From: Candidatus Sericytochromatia bacterium
GTDB taxonomy: Bacteria; Cyanobacteriota; Sericytochromatia; UBA7694
Assembly: GCA_018780035.1 (NCBI GenBank)
Contig: JADMKE010000004.1
Coordinates: 241,776 to 305,775 of the forward strand
DNA length: 64,000 bases
Reading direction: 5' to 3'
Part shown: piece by piece, positions 58,236-64,000 of the stretch
Layout of the letters: every line of letters starts with the position of its first letter
How positions within the stretch are numbered: the stretch's first letter is position 1
Notes under the pieces: generated by a model
What the model saw: the letters and a program-made list of their open reading frames with translations, nothing else
What the model was told of the DNA's origin: nothing
Database searches by the model: none
Made by a program: the position numbers and the translations under genes

Positions 58236-60406
58236 ATGAGCGGCTCCGACAGCGTTTACTTCAGGTTTTTTACGCTGAGCACGCCGATCACTTGCAGGTC
58301 ATTCGTCAATTTTTAGATCAGGCGGCGCAAGCGCCTTTTACACCTGAACAATTGAATGAGGCCTTTCGCCGGGCTCACAGCCTCAAGGGGGCAGCACGGG
58401 CGGTCGATCTGCCAGTGCTTGAACAGGGGGCGCATCAATTGGAAGCGCTCTTTGTCAAAGTTCAGGCCGGGGAATTGCCTTTGCCGCCTTTGTTTAAGGT
58501 TTTGCACCAATGGTTGGACTTCAGTGAAGACTGGCTCAGTGCACAATTGGAGCAAACACCCCAGCCCGATCCCTCGGCCGTTTTGGCGGCCCTGGGGAAA
58601 GCGCTTTTACCAGCGGGGACTGCAGAGGCTGTGCCTGTTCTTCCCCCAATGGAGCCGTCTCTCCAAGCCGAGGGGACTCAGCCTGATAAAGAGAGCGTTT
58701 TGGGCCAAAATCGGGCTGAATCCAATCTGGATGAATATGTGAGAATTTCTTCGCAACATCTCGAAATCTTGTTGGACAGCTCAGATCGCCTGATGGCAGA
58801 AAGCCTGCAGCAAAACGCGCTCACAGGAAATTTACGCGATATTTTGCTGAAAATTTCGGAGCTTGAAAAACACTGGCACCAATGCCAGGTTCATGTGCCG
58901 GTTTCGGCCCAACGGGAGGCCTTTGCTTATGCCCTGCGTGAGCTGACGGTGTTAAGCCAAGAAAACCGCCATCAGCAGCAGCAAAGCACCTGGAAACTCT
59001 CGCAAGAGGTGCATTACCTCCAAGCCAATATCCGCGAAATTCGCATGCAACCTGCCCGCTCGATTTTTCAGAGTTTTCCGAAAATGTTGCGCCGCCTGGC
59101 TCAGGAGCAGGGCAAAGAAATCCAATGCCAGTTTACGGGACTGGATATTGAAGCCGATCGGGTGATTCTGCAATTGATCAAAGATCCGGTGATGCATCTT
59201 TTGCGCAATGCCTTGGCCCACGGCATTGAAGGGCCCGAAGAACGGCGTCAGAAGGGGAAAAACCCAGTTGGCAAGATTTCCTGTCATTTGGAGGTACGCC
59301 GCCATCAATTGATGATCCAAATTTCAGACGATGGCCAGGGTTTAAATCAGACGCAAATTCGCAGCCGCTTGGCTGAAAAATCCCCAGAATTGCTGGAGTT
59401 AGACAATTGGAAAGACGTTATTTTTCAGCCGGGTTTTTCCACCGCTCAGGGGGTCAATGAGCTGCGGGGACGCGGCATGGGGCTTTCGGTTGTGGCTGAA
59501 AGTATTTCCCGTTTGCAGGGCAAATACCGCTTGATAGAACAAACTCAGGGGCTGTGTTTTGAGCTGGAGGTTCCCCTGCAGATTGTCACTTATCGCCTTT
59601 TGGTGTTTTCTTGTGAGGGTCAAGCTTTGGCTTTGCCTGCTTATGCCGTTCGTCAGCTCTTGCGCCTTCAGCGGAGCGACTTGGTCTCGGTGGACGGGCA
59701 AATGACCCTGATCTGGGAAGAAATGCCTGTGCCGCTGTACAGCCTCAGTCAAATGCTTTTTCCTGAAGCAACGGGTGGGTTTACAGAAAGGTCTTTTTCT
59801 GTGATTGTGTTAGAAACGGATTCTCAGACGATTGCGCTACAAGTAGACAGCCTTTTGGCCGAGCAAGAAAGTCTGCTCAGACCGTTGACGGGACCGGCTT
59901 CACAATTGCCCCTCTATTTGGGCGCTGCGCTTTCCTCTCAGGGGTATCCCGTGCCAGTTCTAAATCCCCATTTTGTGGGCCAAATCACCCAAAAATCACA
60001 GACCTCGGGCAGTTTGCTCTGGCGCGAAAATGAAAAAGCACAGATGGCGCGTATTTTGGTGGTTGATGATTCGATCACCACGCGCACCCTTGAGAAGACC
60101 ATCTTGGAGAGCCAAGGCTATCAGGTGGCTGTCGCTGTCAATGGCTGTGAGGCACTCAAAAAAATGCGCGAAACCCCTTTTGATTTGGTCATCACCGATG
60201 TGCAAATGCCTGAAATGGATGGCCTTGAGCTTCTGGCCCAGATCAAACAAGACCCCCAGTGGTCGGCTTTACCCGTAATTGTCTTAACCTCGCTCAACGC
60301 CCACGAAGATCAGAAAAAAGGCCTGGAATTGGGCGCAGCCGCTTATTTGGTCAAACAAAAATTTGAGCAACAGGAATTGCTTGAAATGATCGCGCAGCTC
60401 TTATGA
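58232..60406 (+). CDS. CheA-type histidine kinase fused to a receiver (WspE-like)
   Basis: The product has 724 residues from a GTG overlapping the MCP stop, with GAGG upstream. Domains: Hpt (His49 in RRAHSLKGAARAV), a linker without an obvious P2 domain, P3/P4 dimerisation and HATPase (HLLRNALAHGIEGPEERR, SDDGQGLNQ, RGRGMGLSVVAESI), CheW-like P5 domain (YRLLVFSCEGQALALPAYAV), and a C-terminal receiver (RILVVDDSITTR, Asp656 in LVITDVQMPEMDG). The CheA-REC fusion is that of WspE/ChpA-like kinases. The internal receiver can act as a phosphate sink or adaptation element. Overlaps cheB by 4 nt. Confidence 0.95.
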   Translation: MNERLRQRLLQVFYAEHADHLQVIRQFLDQAAQAPFTPEQLNEAFRRAHSLKGAARAVDLPVLEQGAHQLEALFVKVQAGELPLPPLFKVLHQWLDFSEDWLSAQLEQTPQPDPSAVLAALGKALLPAGTAEAVPVLPPMEPSLQAEGTQPDKESVLGQNRAESNLDEYVRISSQHLEILLDSSDRLMAESLQQNALTGNLRDILLKISELEKHWHQCQVHVPVSAQREAFAYALRELTVLSQENRHQQQQSTWKLSQEVHYLQANIREIRMQPARSIFQSFPKMLRRLAQEQGKEIQCQFTGLDIEADRVILQLIKDPVMHLLRNALAHGIEGPEERRQKGKNPVGKISCHLEVRRHQLMIQISDDGQGLNQTQIRSRLAEKSPELLELDNWKDVIFQPGFSTAQGVNELRGRGMGLSVVAESISRLQGKYRLIEQTQGLCFELEVPLQIVTYRLLVFSCEGQALALPAYAVRQLLRLQRSDLVSVDGQMTLIWEEMPVPLYSLSQMLFPEATGGFTERSFSVIVLETDSQTIALQVDSLLAEQESLLRPLTGPASQLPLYLGAALSSQGYPVPVLNPHFVGQITQKSQTSGSLLWRENEKAQMARILVVDDSITTRTLEKTILESQGYQVAVAVNGCEALKKMRETPFDLVITDVQMPEMDGLELLAQIKQDPQWSALPVIVLTSLNAHEDQKKGLELGAAAYLVKQKFEQQELLEMIAQLL

Positions 60407-61500
60407 GTATTGAAAAACCAGTTCGGGTCTTAATTGTCGAAGACTCTCCTGTCATGCAGCTCTTTTTGACTGAAATTATCAATGCAGATGAGCGGCTGAC
60501 TGTTTTGGCGGTGGTGCCATCGGGAGAAAAGGCCCTGGCTTTTTTGCAGGCCCAGCCAGTTGACGTGATCTCGATGGACATCCGTTTGCCGGGGATGGAT
60601 GGCTTGGAGACCACCCGCCAGATCATGCAGACCTGTCCCACGCCGATTGTGGTGGTTTCTTCGCAATCAGAAAGCCAGGAACTGGATTTGAGCTTTGGCG
60701 CTCTGCAGGCGGGTGCACTCTGCGTTTTAGCTAAGCCCGTTGGCGTGTCTCACCCTGCCTTTGAACAAAGTGCCCGACAGCTCTGTACCCAATTGGTGAT
60801 CATGAGCCAGGTCAAAGTGATTCGCCAGCGCTTGGGCCGCGTGGTTGCTGCGCGCTCGACAAAAGAGGTTTCATCTCCTCTCCCCCGTTTGTCACTTAAA
60901 TCAGAGCAACTGCCAGATTTTCAGATTTTGGGCATTGCCGCTTCGACAGGTGGGCCAAAAGCCCTGTCGGCGCTATTTAATCAATTGGGGACTTTCCCGT
61001 TACCAATTTTATTGGTGCAGCATATTGCCCCTCATTTTTTGGCTGGATTTGCTGATTGGCTGAATGGCGTCATCCCTTTTCAGGTTGTTGTGGCCAGTGA
61101 GGGAATGGTGCCGCAGCCCCAACACATCTATTTGGCGCCGCCAGAGCGGCATTTGGGCTATCAAAAAGGCAAACTCACGCTTTTGCTTGGCGAGCCCGTG
61201 TCTTACCAGCGCCCTTCTGGCACTGTTTTATTTCAGTCTTTGGCTGAATCTTTGGGGCCCCGGGCGATTGGTTTGGTTTTGACAGGTATGGGCGATGACG
61301 GGGCTGCTGGGCTCTTACAAATGCGCCAAACCGGGGCTTATACTTTGGCCGAAGCTGAGAGCACGGCTGTGGTCTATGGAATGCCTGCTGCCGCAGACAA
61401 ACTGGGGGCGGTCTGTCACCTTTTGCCTTTGCCAGATTTGGCTCCCCATCTTCAGTTTTTAGTCAAAAAAAGAGGGGTTGGGTTCAGTAAACACCTATGA
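60403..61500 (+). CDS. cheB: CheB chemoreceptor glutamate methylesterase
   Basis: The product has 365 residues. Receiver (RVLIVEDSPVMQ, Asp59 in VISMDIRLPGMDG) joined by a linker to the methylesterase domain with catalytic Ser181 (ASTGGPKAL), His207 (LVQHIAPHF) and Asp299 (GMGDDGAAG). It removes methyl groups from the MCP, opposing CheR, and is activated by phosphate from CheA. It corresponds to WspF in the Wsp system. ATGA overlaps on both sides. Confidence 0.97.
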   Translation: MSIEKPVRVLIVEDSPVMQLFLTEIINADERLTVLAVVPSGEKALAFLQAQPVDVISMDIRLPGMDGLETTRQIMQTCPTPIVVVSSQSESQELDLSFGALQAGALCVLAKPVGVSHPAFEQSARQLCTQLVIMSQVKVIRQRLGRVVAARSTKEVSSPLPRLSLKSEQLPDFQILGIAASTGGPKALSALFNQLGTFPLPILLVQHIAPHFLAGFADWLNGVIPFQVVVASEGMVPQPQHIYLAPPERHLGYQKGKLTLLLGEPVSYQRPSGTVLFQSLAESLGPRAIGLVLTGMGDDGAAGLLQMRQTGAYTLAEAESTAVVYGMPAAADKLGAVCHLLPLPDLAPHLQFLVKKRGVGFSKHL

Positions 61501-63110
61501 GCATCGCGGATAAACATATTCTTTTGATTGAAGATTCAGATACCCAGGCCTTAAAATTTACGCTGTTCTTTGAGGACGAAGGCTGGTTTGTGACCCGTGC
61601 TGCCACTGCTGAAGAGGGCTTGGAATTTCTGAATCAATTGATGCCAGATCTGATCGTGGTAGATTATTTTTTACCGGGGATGCATGGTGATGCTTTTTGC
61701 CGACAGGTGCGCATGAAAGCCGCAACCCGTCATGTGCCAGTCTTGATGTTGACTGCTGCAGACTCTTCTGCAACAGAGGTACAGGGCCTCGACAGTGGGG
61801 CAGATGACTATTTGCCAAAATCGGAAGATGAGACCATTTTGCTCTTGCGGATTCATTCTCTCTTTCGCAAGTTTTCGGGTCAAACGACGGTGCCTTCCGA
61901 CATCTCTTTTCGTCAGGCCCGAATCTTGGCTGTCGATGACAGCCCCACTTATCTGACTTATCTCGTTGAGGAGCTACAGCATGAGGGATATCTGGTAGAT
62001 CAGGCAGAATCGGGGGAGGTGGCGCTCAAAAAATTAGAGGCCGATGACTACGACTGTGTGGTGGTTGATTTGGTCATGCCCGGAATTGATGGGATCGGCG
62101 TCTGTCAAAAGCTCAATCAGATCTCACAGCAAAAGCTCAATCCGATTTTGGTCTTAATGCTAACGGCCCATGACAATCATGTCGAGCTTTCAAGGGCTTT
62201 GGCAGCGGGTGCTGATGATTTTGTTGGCAAATCGAGCGATATTTCGGTTCTGAAAGGGCGCGTTCGGGCGCTTTTGCGGCGTAAACTTTCCCAAGATGAG
62301 AATCAACGTCTGATGAAAGAGATCATTCAGGCCAAAGAGCAGGAAGCGCTACATGCCCGCAAAGCGCAGGAAGAGGCTGAAGCCCGGGCCGCTCTTTCCG
62401 GGGAACTCGCGCAGGCGCTCAAAAAACTACAAGCTTCCAAACACGAGTTGGAACAATTGGCGTATATTTCGGCCCATGATTTACAGGAGCCTTTGCGTTT
62501 ATTGACCAATTACACCCAGTTATTGGTACATCGACTGCCTGCCGAGGTCGTGCCCAAAAACCAACGCTATCTGGATTTTATTGCCGAAAATACCCAGCGT
62601 ATGCAGCGGCAAGTGCAAAGTCTATTGGCTTATTTGAGTGCCAGTACCGAGGTTTTGAAGTTAGAGCCCATCAATTTGGAAATACTGATTGCGGAGGTGT
62701 GGGAGCCGCTGGCGACACACTACCCAATGGCCCAGCTTCAGGTCCTTTCGCCTTTACCTGCTTTAACAGCAAGTGTTTATCATTTGAAGCTTTTGTATCA
62801 CCATTTGTTTCAAAATGCCCTGCAATTTGTTCCTTCTGACAGGGCGCCCCTGCTGCGTCTTCAAGTAAAGGAGGGTGAAAATGAATGGACTCTTTCCGTT
62901 CAAGACAATGGTGTGGGAATTGAATCTCTGTATTTTGAACGTATTTTTCAGATGTTTCAGCATTTAAGTTCTGAGCAAAAAAGGCGCAGCAGTGGGATGG
63001 GTTTGCCCATCTGTCGGAAAATTGCGGAACTCCATCAAGGGCAGATTTGGCTTGAATCTGAGGCGGGTATTGGCAGCACTTTCTTTTTCAGCCTCGCCAA
63101 AGACCTGTGA
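61497..63110 (+). CDS. Dual-receiver histidine kinase (REC-REC-coiled coil-HisKA-HATPase)
   Basis: The product has 537 residues. First receiver: ILLIEDSDTQ, Asp56 in LIVVDYFLPGMHG, Lys108. Second receiver: RILAVDDSPTYLTYL, Asp191 in CVVVDLVMPGIDG, Lys245. A Gln/Glu/Ala-rich coiled coil (265-320) leads to the phytochrome-type HisKA LAYISAHDLQEPLRLL (His327) and a HATPase with QDNGVGIESLYFERIF and SGMGLPICRKIAEL. No membrane segment. Receivers upstream of a kinase suggest that CheA-derived phosphate gates this kinase. It is the last gene of the operon, where Wsp has the cyclase WspR. It is convergent with the partial hybrid kinase 8 bp away. Confidence 0.92.
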   Translation: MSIADKHILLIEDSDTQALKFTLFFEDEGWFVTRAATAEEGLEFLNQLMPDLIVVDYFLPGMHGDAFCRQVRMKAATRHVPVLMLTAADSSATEVQGLDSGADDYLPKSEDETILLLRIHSLFRKFSGQTTVPSDISFRQARILAVDDSPTYLTYLVEELQHEGYLVDQAESGEVALKKLEADDYDCVVVDLVMPGIDGIGVCQKLNQISQQKLNPILVLMLTAHDNHVELSRALAAGADDFVGKSSDISVLKGRVRALLRRKLSQDENQRLMKEIIQAKEQEALHARKAQEEAEARAALSGELAQALKKLQASKHELEQLAYISAHDLQEPLRLLTNYTQLLVHRLPAEVVPKNQRYLDFIAENTQRMQRQVQSLLAYLSASTEVLKLEPINLEILIAEVWEPLATHYPMAQLQVLSPLPALTASVYHLKLLYHHLFQNALQFVPSDRAPLLRLQVKEGENEWTLSVQDNGVGIESLYFERIFQMFQHLSSEQKRRSSGMGLPICRKIAELHQGQIWLESEAGIGSTFFFSLAKDL

Positions 63111-63118
63111 TTCGGATT

Positions 63119-64000
63119 TTAATTGTCCGATGAGGGGGTTTGTATCAAATGGGCTGTTTCGAGAAAGCTGATCAGATGCTCGTGATAATAATTTTGCGAC
63201 CATTGTTTTAATTGGCCCGCCAATTCCGTGTGGTAGCCTTCCACAAGCTGAATCAATTGTAAAAAACAGTCTTCATCTATGCAAATGGCCGTATCCAGTA
63301 ATTGTTTTAAAAGATCTCGGGGGAGGCTACTTGCACATTCTTCGGCTGAAATGAGCGATGTGATGGCCATTTGGGTTGCGATGGGTACCTGGGTGTCGGG
63401 CATGGCTGTCTGTGCAAAGCTGAGATGTTGGCTCAAGACCTCGATAATCGTCTCTTTTTTGTAGGGCTTCGAGACAAAGGCATTTGCGCCCGCTTGTAAA
63501 CAGGTCTGTTGATCCGAACTGAAGGCGTTGGCGGTAATCATAATGACACAAATATCTTTTGTTGCCGGGTTTTGGCGCAGGTGTTTGAGGCAGGTTAAGC
63601 CATCCATGATAGGCATACTCATATCCAAAAGAATCACGTCGGGTGTGACTTCTTCGACAATACTCAAGGCCTCTTGGCCGTTGCTCGCTTCAAGTACCAC
63701 AAAGCCATACTGTTCCAGCAGCAGACGTAAAATATCGCGGTTGTGGGTTTGGTCATCCACCACCAAGGCATGGGGGCTGTGTAAATGTCCAAAATCAAAA
63801 ACAGGAAGAGCGGAGGCTGTCTCTACAGGTTCTTTCACCAGCGTAGATTCTGAGAGTGGGGCCACAAGGCTAAACGAAAAACAGGAGCCTTGATTGGCTT
63901 GGCTGACAAAGCTAATTTCGCCCCCCATCATTTGCACAAAGCGTTGACTGATGGCCAGCCCCAGACCTGTTCCTCCCTGTGTCTGCCTGCCGCTGCTCGT
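63119..64000 (-). CDS. Hybrid sensor histidine kinase (partial, N-terminal part beyond window)
   Basis: The visible 293 C-terminal residues run to the right edge without a start. They begin inside a HATPase domain at [20 protein letters not shown] (G2 box), then FVQMMGGEISFVSQ. A receiver follows (HALVVDDQTHNRDIL; VILLDMSMPIMDG with acceptor Asp; FVSKPYKKETI). A helical tail of about 90 residues lacks an evident Hpt motif. It resembles the C-terminal half of the hybrid kinase at 38245-41532, including the helical tail. Its position next to the chemosensory operon, on the opposite strand, makes a link possible but unproven. Confidence 0.9.
   Translation of the reverse strand, partial: TSSGRQTQGGTGLGLAISQRFVQMMGGEISFVSQANQGSCFSFSLVAPLSESTLVKEPVETASALPVFDFGHLHSPHALVVDDQTHNRDILRLLLEQYGFVVLEASNGQEALSIVEEVTPDVILLDMSMPIMDGLTCLKHLRQNPATKDICVIMITANAFSSDQQTCLQAGANAFVSKPYKKETIIEVLSQHLSFAQTAMPDTQVPIATQMAITSLISAEECASSLPRDLLKQLLDTAICIDEDCFLQLIQLVEGYHTELAGQLKQWSQNYYHEHLISFLETAHLIQTPSSDN

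Noticed and set aside
54097-61500. Classical flagellar chemotaxis operon
   Set aside because: No CheY-CheZ/CheD, flagellar or motor genes are present, and the CheR-TPR, dual CheW and CheA-REC forms fit the alternative Wsp-type class better.

Overview
The window is a gene-dense bacterial chromosome segment of about 50% GC with about 45 protein genes and two tRNA genes. It contains no rRNA, transposase, integrase or CRISPR array. Several exported proteins carry clear lipoprotein signal peptides, and two SurA/PrsA-type foldases, a MolR-like SWIM module and an alternative-function chemosensory operon are present. Together these suggest a didermic, non-model bacterium. The mfd-ppiC ... ppiC-mazG order resembles Firmicutes, and the Rcp1-like receivers and phytochrome-type kinases recall the cyanobacterial side of the tree. 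My low-confidence guess is a non-photosynthetic relative of Cyanobacteria (Melainabacteria/Sericytochromatia-like); the sequence alone does not settle this.

Region 1-13.4 kb (minus strand): a large helical protein of unknown function, then mfd, a parvulin foldase, a 1316-residue lipoprotein with a ZU5-like segment and a HExxH...E metalloprotease signature, a second parvulin foldase, and mazG running off the left edge. The lipoprotein has an AT-rich core and is flanked on both sides by inverted-repeat-rich intergenic DNA, as though it had been inserted into an older mfd-foldase-mazG neighbourhood.

Region 13.4-25 kb: a DsbA/FrnE-like oxidoreductase; a secreted protein with repeated Tudor/agenet-like modules; a DUF885 protein; a NUDIX hydrolase; xseB-xseA; an esterase; a beta-rich protein; and, on the plus strand, a GH73 glucosaminidase, a methyltransferase-like protein and a cysteine-cluster (YkgJ/FliB-like) protein.

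Region 25-43.5 kb (minus strand): a giant alpha-helical repeat protein coupled to a SWIM zinc-finger protein; a P2A Ca2+-type ATPase with a lysine at a Ca2+ site-I position; a YopX-like orphan; a PepSY-TM/DUF4920 pair; an M19 dipeptidase and a lipoprotein; a subtilase lipoprotein with a near-consensus promoter and an intrinsic terminator; tRNA-Leu and tRNA-Asp; and a group formed by a beta-propeller lipoprotein, pgsA and a PAS-rich hybrid kinase.

Region 43.5-51 kb: dnaE, elbB, a hypothetical gene and thrC on the plus strand, then a serine/glycine-repeat lipoprotein on the minus strand.

Region 51-63.1 kb is the most interesting part. It is a tightly overlapping ten-gene plus-strand operon: HK, two receiver proteins, CheW, CheR-TPR, CheW, MCP, CheA-REC, CheB and REC-REC-HK. 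A REC-GGDEF-like gene is divergent from it. The parts match the Wsp-type (alternative cellular function) chemosensory system, but the diguanylate cyclase signature is destroyed and extra kinases and receivers have been added. This suggests a rewired output. A partial hybrid histidine kinase lies at the right edge.
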